The notes under the pieces: generated by a model | Databases searched by the model: none | The model's input: the letters and a program-made list of their open reading frames with translations, nothing else | What the model was told of the DNA's origin: nothing | In this document: positions 33,709 to 42,703 of the stretch, in pieces | How the letters are laid out: the number at the start of each line of letters is the position of its first letter | Numbering within the stretch: the first letter of the stretch is position 1 | Translations under genes and position numbers: made by a program | Assembly (NCBI GenBank): GCA_016234745.1 | Contig: JACRAR010000079.1 | Coordinates: forward strand, 1-59,586 | Source of the DNA: Betaproteobacteria bacterium | GTDB taxonomy: Bacteria > Pseudomonadota > Gammaproteobacteria > Burkholderiales > Rhodocyclaceae | Direction: 5' to 3' | Length of the DNA stretch: 59,586 nucleotides

Positions 33709-35421
33709 ATGCGCATTCTGTTTCTTACGCACGGCTTCAACAGCTTAACCCAAAGGCTCTTTATCGAATTGACCGAACTCGGCCATGAGATCTCGATCGA
33801 GTTCGATATTGCCGATGCCGTGTCGGAAGAGGCTGTGGCGCTGTTTGCGCCGGATTTGATTGTGGCGCCGTATTTGCGCCGGGCCATACCCGAATCGATC
33901 TGGGCCAGGCATGTCTGCCTGGTGGTCCATCCCGGCATCGTGGGTGACCGCGGACCTTCCGCGCTCGACTGGGCAATACAGGACGGTGCAGAGACCTGGG
34001 GCGTCACCGTGTTGCAAGCCAACGCCGAGATGGATGCCGGTGACATCTGGGCTGCGGAAACATTTCCGCTGCGCCATGCCTCCAAGTCCAGTCTCTACCG
34101 CAATGAAGTGACGGAGGCCGCAGTTCGCGCCGTGCTGGCGGCCGTCGAGAGATTCGCGCGCGGTAATTACGAGCCGCGCCCATTGAATACCATTGACCTC
34201 CCGCTGCAAGGAGGTGCACGGCCGCTGTTGCGACAGGCTGATCGGGCCATTGACTGGGCACGCGACGGAACGGTTGCCGTATTGCGCAAAATCAACGCCG
34301 CTGACGGGAATCCCGGCGTGCTGGACGAACTTTTCGGGCAGCCGTGCTGGCTTTTCGATGCGCATCCATGCAAGCAGAGCGGCGGTGTCGCGGCCGCGGC
34401 TCATTCTGGCAAGCCAGGACAAATTTTCGGTCGCAATGGGAGCGGCCTGCTTAGAAAGACAGGCGACGGGGTACTGCGGATCGGCCATGTCATCAGGCGC
34501 GATGCTTCTCATCCGTTCAAACTGCCGGCAGCCGCAGCTTTCCCGGCCGAATCTGCAGAACTCCCGGATATGCCATGCGACTGGGAGGAAATTGGCTACC
34601 AGGAAGCCGACGGTGTCGGCTTCCTCCGCTTCGATTTTTACAACGGCGCCATGTCCACGCGCCAGTGCGAAGACTTGCTGGCCGCCTATCTGCAGGCGCG
34701 CGCTCGGCCCACGCGGGTCATCGTGCTGCTCGGCGGCGGCGATTTCTGGTCGAACGGAATCCATCTCAACCTGATCGAGGCGGCCGATAGTCCCGCTGAC
34801 GAATCCTGGCGGAATATCAACGCCATCGACGACTTGGCCCGCGCGATTCTCGCAACCGACCAGCAACTCACCATTGCGGCGTTGCGCGGCAATGCCGGAG
34901 CCGGCGGTGCATTCCTGGCGCTGGCCGCGGATCGGGTCTGGGCAAGACGCGGCGTGCTGCTCAATCCGCATTACAAGAACATGGGCAACTTGTATGGCTC
35001 CGAATACTGGACTTACTCACTGCCCAGGCGCGTGGGCAGGGCCAGAGCGAACGAAATCATGCAGCGGCGGCTGCCTGTCGGAGCGCTGCAGGCGCAGCAC
35101 GCCGGCCTGGTCGATGATTGCTTCGGCGATCTGGAGTCCTTCATGCCGGAACTGCGGATCAGGGCATCTGCGCTGGCCAGCTCTGCTGACTACCCTGAGA
35201 TCCTTGCAGCCAAGCGGCTTGCACGCGCTCAGGCCGAGGCGGAAAAGCCGCTGGCTGCGTATCGTGAAGAGAAACTTGCCGAGATGAAGCGCAATTTCTA
35301 CGGATTTGACCCAAGCTATCACGTTGCCCGCTATCATTTCGTGTATAAATTGCCGCATGCCTGGACGCCGCGCCATCTGGCGCAGCACCGTCAAAGCACG
35401 GTGCGTCCTGCGGAAGGATAG
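33709..35421 (+). CDS. hoxX: Hydrogenase maturation protein HoxX (CO-forming)
   Basis: 570 residues in two parts. Residues 1-270 resemble formyl-transferases using 10-formyl-tetrahydrofolate (VHPGIVGDRGPSALDWAIQD is the active segment). Residues about 290-560 form a crotonase/enoyl-CoA hydratase domain (VIVLLGGGDFWSNGIHLNLIEAA and AALRGNAGAGGAFLALAAD). HoxX makes the CO ligand of the NiFe(CN)2CO centre under aerobic conditions. Its presence beside hoxABC fits an organism that builds hydrogenase in air. It ends two bases before hoxA. Confidence 0.92.
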   Translation: MRILFLTHGFNSLTQRLFIELTELGHEISIEFDIADAVSEEAVALFAPDLIVAPYLRRAIPESIWARHVCLVVHPGIVGDRGPSALDWAIQDGAETWGVTVLQANAEMDAGDIWAAETFPLRHASKSSLYRNEVTEAAVRAVLAAVERFARGNYEPRPLNTIDLPLQGGARPLLRQADRAIDWARDGTVAVLRKINAADGNPGVLDELFGQPCWLFDAHPCKQSGGVAAAAHSGKPGQIFGRNGSGLLRKTGDGVLRIGHVIRRDASHPFKLPAAAAFPAESAELPDMPCDWEEIGYQEADGVGFLRFDFYNGAMSTRQCEDLLAAYLQARARPTRVIVLLGGGDFWSNGIHLNLIEAADSPADESWRNINAIDDLARAILATDQQLTIAALRGNAGAGGAFLALAADRVWARRGVLLNPHYKNMGNLYGSEYWTYSLPRRVGRARANEIMQRRLPVGALQAQHAGLVDDCFGDLESFMPELRIRASALASSADYPEILAAKRLARAQAEAEKPLAAYREEKLAEMKRNFYGFDPSYHVARYHFVYKLPHAWTPRHLAQHRQSTVRPAEG

Positions 35422-35423
35422 CG

Positions 35424-36887
35424 ATGCCGAAATTATTGCCTACCGTCCTTGTTGTTGACGACGAAATCCGCTCCCAGGAGGCACTGCGCCGGACACTGGA
35501 AGAGGATTTCAAGGTGTTTACGGCGAGCGGGGCAGATGCGGCGCAGGACATCATGGAGCGGGAGTTCATCCAGATTCTGCTATGCGACCAGCGCATGCCG
35601 GGCCTTACCGGCATCGATTTCCTGCGCCGGGTGCGCAGCCAGTGGCCGGACACAGTGCGCATCATCATTTCCGGCTACACCGATGCGGAGGACATCATCC
35701 GCGGCGTCAACGAGGCGGGGATTTACCAGTATCTGCTCAAGCCCTGGCAGCCCGATCAATTGCTGCTGACCCTCAAAGGCGCTGCGAATGTGTATCGGCT
35801 GCAAATGGAAAATCAAAGGCTCTCGCTCGAGTTGCGCAGCACCGAACCAACGCTTCAGCGCAGCGTCGCAGCCAAGCGCAGCAAGCTCAAACTGCAAAAC
35901 GGCTTTGACCGCCTGGTGCGTGCGTCGGACAGTCCACTCAATCGAGTCTGCGAGGTGGCGCAGCGCATTGCGCCATACGATCTGTCGGTGCTGATCACGG
36001 GTGAATCGGGGACCGGCAAGGAATTGCTGGCGCGTGCCATCCACTATTCCAGTCCGCGCGCCGAAAAGGCCTTCGTCGTCGAGAATTGCGGTGCGCTGCC
36101 GGATCAGCTGCTTGAGGCGGAACTGTTCGGGCACAAGCGCGGCGCCTTTACCGGCGCTTATGAAGATCGCATCGGTTTGTTCCAGCAGGCCGATGGTGGC
36201 ACCATTTTCCTCGACGAGATCGGCGAGACCTCGCCGGCATTCCAGGTGAAGCTGTTGCGCGCATTGCAGGGAGGCGAAATTCGGCCGCTCGGCAGTTCCC
36301 AGCCGTTGTCTGTCGATGTGCGGGTGATCGCGGCCACCAACTGCGAACTGGAGGAAGCCGTGCATTCCGGCCGCTTCCGCGAGGACTTGTACTATCGCTT
36401 GGCGACCATGACCTTGCACCTGCAATCCTTGCGCGAACGTCCCCAGGACATTTTGCTGATTGCCGACGCGCTGCTGGAACGCTGCATGCGGCAGATGAAA
36501 CGGGAAGTCAAAGGTTTCACCAACGAGACGCGCGAGTGCCTGGCGAATTATCGCTGGCCGGGCAATGTCCGCGAATTGCACAACGAGATCGTGCGCATGC
36601 TGGCCCTGGCTGAAGGTGCCGATGGCGAGCTTTGGCTCGGCGCCGAACTGCTGTCCGCGCGTGTGCTGCATGCAGCCGCTGTGGACGAAGAGGCGGCGCT
36701 GGAGATGCTAACGGGTCTGGATGGCAGCCTCAAGGAACGCATGGAGCAGCTCGAAGCGTGCGTGATCAAGGAAACCCTGATCCGGCATCGCTGGAACAAG
36801 ACGCGCGCCGCGCAGGAACTGGGTTTGTCGCGCGTCGGCCTGCGTTCCAAACTGGCCCGCTATCAATTGGAAAAGAAACCCTCGTGA
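35424..36887 (+). CDS. hoxA: NtrC-family response regulator HoxA/HupR
   Basis: 487 residues. Receiver domain 1-125 with phospho-acceptor Asp55 (LLCDQRMPG) and LKPW; AAA+ sigma-54 activator domain with Walker A GESGTGKE (193-200) and GAFTGA (240-245); and a Fis-type helix-turn-helix at the end (NKTRAAQELGLSRVGLRSKL). In Ralstonia-type systems HoxA activates hydrogenase promoters through sigma-54 unless phosphorylated by HoxJ. Stop and hoxB start overlap (TGATG). The target promoters are not in this window. Confidence 0.92.
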   Translation: MPKLLPTVLVVDDEIRSQEALRRTLEEDFKVFTASGADAAQDIMEREFIQILLCDQRMPGLTGIDFLRRVRSQWPDTVRIIISGYTDAEDIIRGVNEAGIYQYLLKPWQPDQLLLTLKGAANVYRLQMENQRLSLELRSTEPTLQRSVAAKRSKLKLQNGFDRLVRASDSPLNRVCEVAQRIAPYDLSVLITGESGTGKELLARAIHYSSPRAEKAFVVENCGALPDQLLEAELFGHKRGAFTGAYEDRIGLFQQADGGTIFLDEIGETSPAFQVKLLRALQGGEIRPLGSSQPLSVDVRVIAATNCELEEAVHSGRFREDLYYRLATMTLHLQSLRERPQDILLIADALLERCMRQMKREVKGFTNETRECLANYRWPGNVRELHNEIVRMLALAEGADGELWLGAELLSARVLHAAAVDEEAALEMLTGLDGSLKERMEQLEACVIKETLIRHRWNKTRAAQELGLSRVGLRSKLARYQLEKKPS

Positions 36888-37903
36888 TGAACCTGCTCTG
36901 GCTTCAATCCGGCGGATGCGGTGGTTGCAGCATGTCGTTGCTGGGGGCGGATACGCGCGATTTTTTCGCGACTTTGGAGGATGTCGGCGTCAAGATTGTT
37001 TGGCATCCGGCCTTGTCAGAAATCAGCGGTCGAGAGATGATTGAATTGCTGCAAGCCTGTGCGGAGGGAAAGATACCGCTGGACATGCTTTGCATCGAAG
37101 GGGCGCTGTTGCGCGGTCCGCATGGCAGCGGCCGTTTCCATATGCTGGCTGGAACCGCCCAGCCGATGATCGACTGGATCATCCGCCTGGCTCAATCTGC
37201 CCGCTATGTGCTGGCGATCGGCAGTTGCGCGGCCTGGGGCGGTGTCACTTCGGCAGGTATCAACCCCACCGATGCCTGCGGCCTTCAGTATGACGGCGAG
37301 GTGGCAGGCGGATTGCTGGGCAGTTCCTGGCGCTCTTCATACGGTTTGCCGGTGATCAATGTCGCGGGCTGCCCTACGCATCCGGGTTGGATTCTCGATA
37401 CGCTGGCGGCGTTGGCCAACAGTGAATTCAACACCTTCGGCGCTGAAGATCTGGACGGGCTCGGACGGCCTCGCTTCTATGCCGACCAGCTTGTACATAC
37501 CGGTTGTTCGCGCAATGAATTTTACGAATTCAAGGCAAGCGCCGAAAAGGCATCCGATATGGGCTGCTTGATGGAGAACCTGGGTTGCAAGGGAACGCAG
37601 GCCCATGCCGATTGCAATACGCGACTTTGGCATGGCAACAGTTCTTGCCTGCGTGGCGGCTTTGCCTGCATCAACTGCACCGAACCCGGTTTCGAGGAAC
37701 CCGGGCATGCTTTTGCCAGCACGCCGAAAGTGGCGGGCATCCCGATCGGCTTGCCCACGGACATGCCGAAAGCATGGTTCGTGGCGCTTGCCGCCCTGTC
37801 CAAATCGGCCACGCCGCGGCGGGTGCGCGAGAACGCCACGGCCGACCATCAGCGCGTCACGCCGGCCGTGCACAAGCCTGCCAATAAATCCAGGCCGAAG
37901 TGA
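36887..37903 (+). CDS. hoxB: Regulatory [NiFe] hydrogenase small subunit (HoxB/HupU)
   Basis: 338 residues starting MNLLWLQSGGCGGCSMSLL. It has the proximal-cluster Cys motif at the very N-terminus and no twin-arginine signal, so it stays in the cytoplasm, as H2-sensing group 2b enzymes do. Other cluster motifs: GSCAAWGGV, VAGCPTHP, HTGCSRNEFYE, GCLMENLGCKGTQAHADC and NSSCLRGGFACINCTEP. ATG 36887 overlaps the hoxA stop; a longer frame into hoxA was rejected. A basic tail (KSRPK) ends the protein. Confidence 0.93.
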   Translation: MNLLWLQSGGCGGCSMSLLGADTRDFFATLEDVGVKIVWHPALSEISGREMIELLQACAEGKIPLDMLCIEGALLRGPHGSGRFHMLAGTAQPMIDWIIRLAQSARYVLAIGSCAAWGGVTSAGINPTDACGLQYDGEVAGGLLGSSWRSSYGLPVINVAGCPTHPGWILDTLAALANSEFNTFGAEDLDGLGRPRFYADQLVHTGCSRNEFYEFKASAEKASDMGCLMENLGCKGTQAHADCNTRLWHGNSSCLRGGFACINCTEPGFEEPGHAFASTPKVAGIPIGLPTDMPKAWFVALAALSKSATPRRVRENATADHQRVTPAVHKPANKSRPK

Positions 37904-37912
37904 GGCACTGAT

Positions 37913-39358
37913 GTGACGCGCCTGATTGTCGGCCCATTCAATCGTGTCGAGGGCGACCTCGAAGTGACGCTTGATATCGCTGATGGCGCGGTGCGCGCCG
38001 CCTTTGTCAATGCGCCGCTGTATCGTGGATTTGAGCAGATATTGCCGGGCAAGGCCCCGTTCGATGCAATGGTGTTCGTGCCGCGTATTTGCGGTATATG
38101 CTCCGTGGCCCAGTCGAGCGCCGCCGCCCAGGCCTTGGCGGATGCAATGGGGTTGCACCCGGCGAACAATGGCCGGATCGCGGCCAATCTGGTATTGGCC
38201 TGTGAGAATCTGGCCGATCACCTGACACATTTTTATCTGTTTTTCATGCCGGATTTCGCCCGGCCGTCTTACCAGGGACATTCATGGTTTTCTGCCGCGG
38301 TAGAACGCTTCAAGGCGCTGAGCGGGAGCGGAGCCAAAACCATGCTTTCGGCCCGCGCCGATTTTCTGCGCCTGATGGGGCTGCTGGCGGGGAAATGGCC
38401 GCACACCCTGGCATTGCAGCCGGGGGGATCTTCCCGCCCGTTGCAGGCGGTGGAAAAAATCCATCTGCTGCTGCTGCTGCGGGAATTTCGCGGTTGGCTG
38501 GAACAGCATTTGTTCGCTGACACGCTGGAAAATGTTGCCGGGCTGGCCAGCCGACAAGCACTCCATAGCTGGATTGCGGCGTCACCACAGGGAGATTTTC
38601 GACTGTTCCTCCGGATAGCCGAGGATTTGCGGCTTGAGCAATTGGGCCGAGCGACGGATATCTTCCTCAGTTATGGCAATTTTCCCCAGGCGGATGGCGT
38701 CGGACGATTTTTCCCTGCAGGTGTCTGGGACGGAAAACCGCATGCGCTTGACGAGTCGGCGATTGCCGAAGATACCAGCTGCGCCTGGCTGAGTGGTGGT
38801 GCTGCGCTACATCCCGCGCGCGGCGATACCTTGCCCCTGAGCGACAAGCCCGGGGCGTATTCCTGGTGCAAGGCGCCGCGCCTAGCTGGTCGGGTGCTTG
38901 AGACTGGCGCTTTGGCGCGCCAGGTTGTTGCGGGACAACCGCTGTTAAGGGCGCTGGTGGCGGAGCGGGGCGGCAATGTTTATTCAAGGATCGTCGCGCG
39001 CATGCTCGAGATTGCCACGGTGCTGCCTGAAATGGAACGCTGGCTGCGTGAAGTGAGGCCGGGCGACCCATTCTGCATTTTTGGCAATTTGCCTGATGAA
39101 GCTGAAGGATGCGGGCTGGTCGAGGCTGCACGCGGTGCTCTGGGCCATTGGCTGCAGATACGCCGCGGCCGTATCCACAACTATCAGATCATTGCGCCGA
39201 CCACCTGGAATTTTTCGCCGCGCGATGCCGCAGGAACGCCGGGTGCGCTGGAGCAGGCGCTGGTCGGTGCACCCGTGGGCGAGAATGAGACCATGCCACT
39301 GTCAGTTCAGCATATCGTCCGCTCCTTCGATCCCTGCATGGTGTGTACGGTGCATTGA
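37913..39358 (+). CDS. hoxC: Regulatory [NiFe] hydrogenase large subunit (HoxC/HupV)
   Basis: 481 residues, GTG start. The nickel site is framed by RICGICSVAQ near residue 60 and DPCMVCTVH at the end, with NRVEGD near residue 10 supplying the conserved Glu. The protein stops right after the final His, so there is no C-terminal peptide for a maturation protease to remove. That is the known hallmark of regulatory hydrogenases. It pairs with HoxB to sense H2. The kinase HoxJ that normally listens to it is not in the window. Confidence 0.93.
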   Translation: MTRLIVGPFNRVEGDLEVTLDIADGAVRAAFVNAPLYRGFEQILPGKAPFDAMVFVPRICGICSVAQSSAAAQALADAMGLHPANNGRIAANLVLACENLADHLTHFYLFFMPDFARPSYQGHSWFSAAVERFKALSGSGAKTMLSARADFLRLMGLLAGKWPHTLALQPGGSSRPLQAVEKIHLLLLLREFRGWLEQHLFADTLENVAGLASRQALHSWIAASPQGDFRLFLRIAEDLRLEQLGRATDIFLSYGNFPQADGVGRFFPAGVWDGKPHALDESAIAEDTSCAWLSGGAALHPARGDTLPLSDKPGAYSWCKAPRLAGRVLETGALARQVVAGQPLLRALVAERGGNVYSRIVARMLEIATVLPEMERWLREVRPGDPFCIFGNLPDEAEGCGLVEAARGALGHWLQIRRGRIHNYQIIAPTTWNFSPRDAAGTPGALEQALVGAPVGENETMPLSVQHIVRSFDPCMVCTVH

Positions 39359-39573
39359 GGCATTTCTGTTTGCCGGGCTTGAGACAGCTATTCGACACTC
39401 TCCCAGCCAAGCGTCGCATCAGTGGCGTGACATGGATGCTGTGTCTGTAGTATTGTCCGTCTTTTGCCGGGCCGTGCCCGGTAAGCTACAGTCGGCGTGA
39501 TGATAATGTCATGCAGCAAGGCCTGACGTGGCATGGCCTGGTTCAAGTATGGGATTCGCTGAAAAGGAATTAA

Positions 39574-40806
39574 ATGAAACTGATCGCAAAATTTATCGTA
39601 ACCGCCGCAGCAAGCCTGGTGCTGGCGGGTTGTCTGAGCAGTGCATTCGAACTGGGCAACTCTGCGGCGCCTCCGACCAATGTGACCGTGATCCCCGGTG
39701 ACGCCAGTGCCACGGTAACCTGGACCGGGGCGCCTAACGTCCAATATTGGCTGTTTGCCGCCATGGCGAGCTCCGTCACGCCGGAAAACTGGAACTCGCT
39801 GCCCGACGGACGGGCTTTGATCAATGTCAGTTCGCCGCTGCTTGTAACGGGTTTGATCAATGGTTCCACTTATTCTTTCACGCTCAATGGCAGAGAGAAT
39901 AAGGGGCCGGGCGGTGCCGGCAGTCCTTCGATTGCCATTGTTCCGAGGCCGGCGGGAGGGACCTGGACAGCCGGAGCGCCGCTGGCCGGCGATTTGCGTG
40001 CAACGGCTTTCGGTACGCTCTTTATTGCCGTGGGTGCGCAGGGGGCGTTATATACGAGCCCGGATTTCAATGCCTGGACGCCGATGGCGTGGACTTCGAA
40101 GACTTTGCCACTGGCGACTCCGACAGAGTTGTATGCGGCTTTATATACCGGGGCGGTCTATGTTGTCGCTGGGGCGAATGGCGTGCTGATGACAAGTCCG
40201 GATGCGGTGACCTGGACGGCTCAGAATACCGGCACGACAAAAACCTTGTACGGGGTGGCAAGCAACGGCCTGGGAGGATATGTGGCGGTCGGGGAGCAGG
40301 GTACGGTCGTCGTCAGCTCCGATGGACTCAAATGGACGGCCGTCAACTCGGGAACGACTCAAGACCTGTTTGGTGTGACCTACGGCAACGGGCTGTATGT
40401 CGTGGCAGGTGCGCAGGGCACCCTGCTTTCCAGCGGCGACACTTCGACCTGGACGGTAATGTCATCGAATACTTCCGCCAATCTGCGCGGAATAGCCTAT
40501 GGCATCAACACGATCTTACAGACTTATGAATATGTGGCGGTGGGTGCCGCTGGCGCGGTGGTCATCAGCACTGATGGAACCACCTGGACGACGCAAACAC
40601 CGCTCACCAGCCGCAACCTGAATGCGGTGACCTATAACCGGCAGTTTGTCATTGTCGGTGATGCAGGCACCGTGATCACCAGCGTCGATGGCGTTGCCTT
40701 CCAGTTGCGGGACTCTGGCACGAGCAACGATCTGACGGCGGTGGCCCATAATATTTACGGCCTGTCTGCGGTAGGATTGGCTGGCACCAATCTGACCTCC
40801 CTCTAG
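39574..40806 (+). CDS. Lipoprotein with fibronectin-III-like and YCF48/BNR-type beta-propeller repeats
   Basis: 410 residues. The lipobox is LVLAGC (Cys20). A fibronectin type III-like domain follows (about 30-125: PPTNVTVIPGDASATVTWT...TGLINGSTYSFTLN). Then come roughly seven repeats of about 40 residues with the pattern YVAVG..GTVV.SSDG..WT....GTT..L.GV.YGNG, as in YCF48-like or BNR propellers. It is likely a surface or periplasmic binding scaffold; ligand unknown. It is preceded by AAGGAATTAA and a 215-base gap in which I see only a short CCGGGC-CGT-GCCCGG hairpin. Confidence 0.75.
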   Translation: MKLIAKFIVTAAASLVLAGCLSSAFELGNSAAPPTNVTVIPGDASATVTWTGAPNVQYWLFAAMASSVTPENWNSLPDGRALINVSSPLLVTGLINGSTYSFTLNGRENKGPGGAGSPSIAIVPRPAGGTWTAGAPLAGDLRATAFGTLFIAVGAQGALYTSPDFNAWTPMAWTSKTLPLATPTELYAALYTGAVYVVAGANGVLMTSPDAVTWTAQNTGTTKTLYGVASNGLGGYVAVGEQGTVVVSSDGLKWTAVNSGTTQDLFGVTYGNGLYVVAGAQGTLLSSGDTSTWTVMSSNTSANLRGIAYGINTILQTYEYVAVGAAGAVVISTDGTTWTTQTPLTSRNLNAVTYNRQFVIVGDAGTVITSVDGVAFQLRDSGTSNDLTAVAHNIYGLSAVGLAGTNLTSL

Positions 40807-40848
40807 CTTCCGCCGGGATAGACGGGCGGAGTCGGGGTTTCGGGAACC

Positions 40849-41256
40849 ATGCAAAGCAGTGGTGCTAGGCGCAACGGCATCCGCCGCAAGCGGGAATTGC
40901 GCACGATCCAGGTGATGATCCGCATGTATTGCCGCAGGCATCATGCTGACAGCGGAGTTCGGCTTTGTCACGAATGCGCCGCGCTGTTTGATTATGCAAT
41001 GCGCCGCCTGGAACTTTGCGTGTTTGGCGATGCCAAGCCGACATGCGCTAACTGCACCGTGCATTGCTACAGCGCGGAGAAGCGCGAGCAGATCAGGGAA
41101 ATCATGAAGTGGGCCGGGCCGCGGATGTTGTTTCGTTACCCGCTGTTGGCCGTTTTTCACCTGCTTGACGGGCGCCGGCCGGCTCCCAGGTTGCCCGCCA
41201 AGCAAGCCCGGCACTCGGGGCGGGATCCGCATTCATCGCGTTCTGGAAATCATTGA
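40849..41256 (+). CDS. ygbA: YgbA-family (nitrous oxide-stimulated promoter) protein
   Basis: 135 residues, basic. The core RTIQVMIRMYCRRHH, LCHECAALFDYAMRRLELC and KPTCANCTVHCY contains seven Cys, arranged as in the YgbA_NO family, which is induced by nitric oxide and nitrogen oxides in enteric bacteria. The Cys set could bind a metal or an iron-sulfur cluster. The C-terminal 30 residues are Arg/Pro-rich and probably disordered. It follows the propeller lipoprotein by 42 bases; co-transcription is possible. A terminator follows at 41277. Confidence 0.75.
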   Translation: MQSSGARRNGIRRKRELRTIQVMIRMYCRRHHADSGVRLCHECAALFDYAMRRLELCVFGDAKPTCANCTVHCYSAEKREQIREIMKWAGPRMLFRYPLLAVFHLLDGRRPAPRLPAKQARHSGRDPHSSRSGNH

Positions 41257-41276
41257 TCCATTGCCGCAAATAAAAA

Positions 41277-41300
41277 ACGCCGCATTGCGCGGCGTCTTGT
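41277..41300. terminator. Terminator after the YgbA-family gene
   Basis: ACGCCGC (41277-41283) pairs with GCGGCGT (41289-41295) around ATTGC. CTTGTTT follows on the plus strand and an A6 run precedes it, so it could stop transcripts from both sides. Confidence 0.7.
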
Positions 41301-41530
41301 TTCGGTGCATATCGCACCGCTTGCCGGATTAACCGGTAACGAACCAATCACAGCAGATTAGACACTTTTTGCATTCTCGATATTCGCTCCCCCATATGGT
41401 TAGCAATACGGTCTTGCAGCTTTTTTATACCCCCAATTCTGGCAGAAAGCAACTGAAACTTGTCCTGCGGCGGGTTTCCTTGTCCTGGCTTCTCTAGCAG
41501 CCGATTTCCGCTGAATCACTTACGCGATAC

Positions 41531-41544
41531 TTGATCGTAGTCAA
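41531..41544 (+). promoter_or_regulatory. FNR/Anr-type box
   Basis: TTGATCGTAGTCAA differs at one base from TTGAT-N4-ATCAA. Its centre is about 60 bases upstream of the start expected from TATAAG at 41586, close to a class I position. The -10 is only moderate, so the pairing is tentative. Confidence 0.45.
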
Positions 41545-41602
41545 AACCGCAGAATATGCAGCCGCTAATATGCTTGCGTTGTGGTTATAAGAAAATCGCC
41601 GG

Positions 41603-41628
41603 AAAGGGTTTTAGGGGTTCAACCCTTT
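41603..41628 (+). repeat. Inverted repeat in the leader of the CBS-domain gene
   Basis: AAAGGGTT (41603-41610) and AACCCTTT (41621-41628), loop of ten bases. No T-run follows, so it is more likely a leader hairpin than a terminator. Confidence 0.5.
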
Positions 41629-41702
41629 AGATCGATAAGAACACCGGCATATCCGTAGTGAATAATCCGCAGTATTGATTCAAGACAAGGACGGGGCACT
41701 GC

Positions 41703-42134
41703 ATGTTCGAGCTACAAGTTAGACGTGTCATGGAGAAACGCAATTTCGTCATGGCCCCGCCAACTACTACGGTCGCTCAGGCAGCAGAGTTCATGGCGAA
41801 GAAGAACGTTGGCGCGGTGATGGTCGTGGATAACGAACATCTGGTCGGTATTTTTACCGAGCGTGATGCCGTATTCCGCGTCATAGCCCGGGGTCTTGAT
41901 GCCCGCGTCACTCCGCTGGTCGACGTCATGACCCCCGATCCCAAAACTGTCGATCCCTACCGGTCATTCGGTTATGCCTTGCTGATGATGCATGAGAACG
42001 GATTCCGCCATGTTCCCGTGATCGAGAACGGCAAGCCGATCGGCATTGTTTCGTCGCGCAATGCGATGGATCCTGACTTGGAAGAGTTTGTTTCCGAGGC
42101 GCAGCGCAGAAAGCACATCCAGGAAATTCGCTAG
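41703..42134 (+). CDS. CBS-domain pair protein
   Basis: 143 residues made almost wholly of two CBS motifs (about 8-65 and 75-130): VMEKRNFVMAPPTTTVAQAAEFMAKK in pieces, GIFTERDAVFRVIA, VMTPDPKTVDPYRSFGYALLMM and GIVSSRNAM. CBS pairs bind adenylates (AMP, ATP, SAM) and act as energy sensors. It stands alone behind a long leader with an FNR-like box, suggesting oxygen-linked control (inference). Its stop codon is part of a CTAG-bounded repeat unit. Confidence 0.9.
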   Translation: MFELQVRRVMEKRNFVMAPPTTTVAQAAEFMAKKNVGAVMVVDNEHLVGIFTERDAVFRVIARGLDARVTPLVDVMTPDPKTVDPYRSFGYALLMMHENGFRHVPVIENGKPIGIVSSRNAMDPDLEEFVSEAQRRKHIQEIR

Positions 42135-42161
42135 TATCCCGGAATCAATGGCGGGCACTAG
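42131..42161. repeat. Single 31-bp CTAG-bounded repeat unit
   Basis: CTAGTATCCCG (42131-42141) and CGGGCACTAG (42152-42161) are inverted relative to each other around a ten-base loop. Read on the minus strand it opens CTAGTGCCCGC, like the halves of the elements at 22297 and 49777. It starts in the stop codon of the CBS gene and lies between convergent genes. Confidence 0.6.
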
Positions 42162-42186
42162 AACCCCAGGGCAGTCCCGAGCGGTT

Positions 42187-42696
42187 TCACCTCTTGAGGT
42201 GCAGGCTGCGGGTTATCATTGATAAGGATTCCGGACTGTCCCAGTCGCGGGCGCCGTTGATTTTCTCAACGACGCGCCCTTGTGCGTCGACCAGGATAGT
42301 CAGCGGAATGGTGCTGGCCCCGAGCATGTTTTCGAGCAGCAGGTTGCGGTCGAGATAATTTTCAAACGTGATGCGGGCTCTGCTCAGGAATCGCGCCGCG
42401 GCAGCAGCATCGTCGTCCGTCGAAATCCCGATGACATTGAGCTTGTTTCTGCCGAAGCGGCGCGACAACCGTTCCAGCGATCCCATTTCAGCGCGACAGG
42501 GGCCGCACCAGCTTGCCCAGACATTGATAATCAGGGGTTTGCCGCGAAACTCGGAAAGCTTGCGGAAATCACCAAAGAAACCGTATAAGGGCGCTTCGCG
42601 GAGGTAACCGCCAACCTCGACTTCGCCGGGCGTTTTGGCGGATACGCCAGGAGCCAATGCCAGCAGCCAGAAAAATATCAATAGAGCTTTATTCAT
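42187..42696 (-). CDS. TlpA-like periplasmic thioredoxin-fold protein
   Basis: 169 residues from ATG 42696, which opens a signal peptide (MNKALLIFFWLLALAPGVSA). The active site WASWCGPCRAEM lies near residue 60, and STIPLTILVDAQG carries the cis-Pro loop. Such proteins reduce or oxidise periplasmic thiols, often for cytochrome c maturation. It follows parC by seven bases on the same strand, so it may ride on the parE-parC transcript. Confidence 0.88.
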   Translation of the reverse strand: MNKALLIFFWLLALAPGVSAKTPGEVEVGGYLREAPLYGFFGDFRKLSEFRGKPLIINVWASWCGPCRAEMGSLERLSRRFGRNKLNVIGISTDDDAAAAARFLSRARITFENYLDRNLLLENMLGASTIPLTILVDAQGRVVEKINGARDWDSPESLSMITRSLHLKR

Positions 42697-42703
42697 TTTG
42701 ATC

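Larger units (their letters stand above)
41257..41702. other. 446-base gene-free region
   Basis: No convincing coding frame. It holds a terminator (41277-41300), an FNR-type half-palindrome (41531-41544), a possible -10 TATAAG (41586-41591) and an 8-bp inverted repeat (41603-41628) ahead of the CBS-domain gene. The stretch 41300-41520 shows nothing I can name. Confidence 0.6.

Noticed and set aside
36632-36886. Upstream extension of hoxB into hoxA
   Set aside because: The Arg-rich extension is out-of-frame hoxA DNA; MNLLWLQSGGCGGC is the family start and overlaps the hoxA stop.
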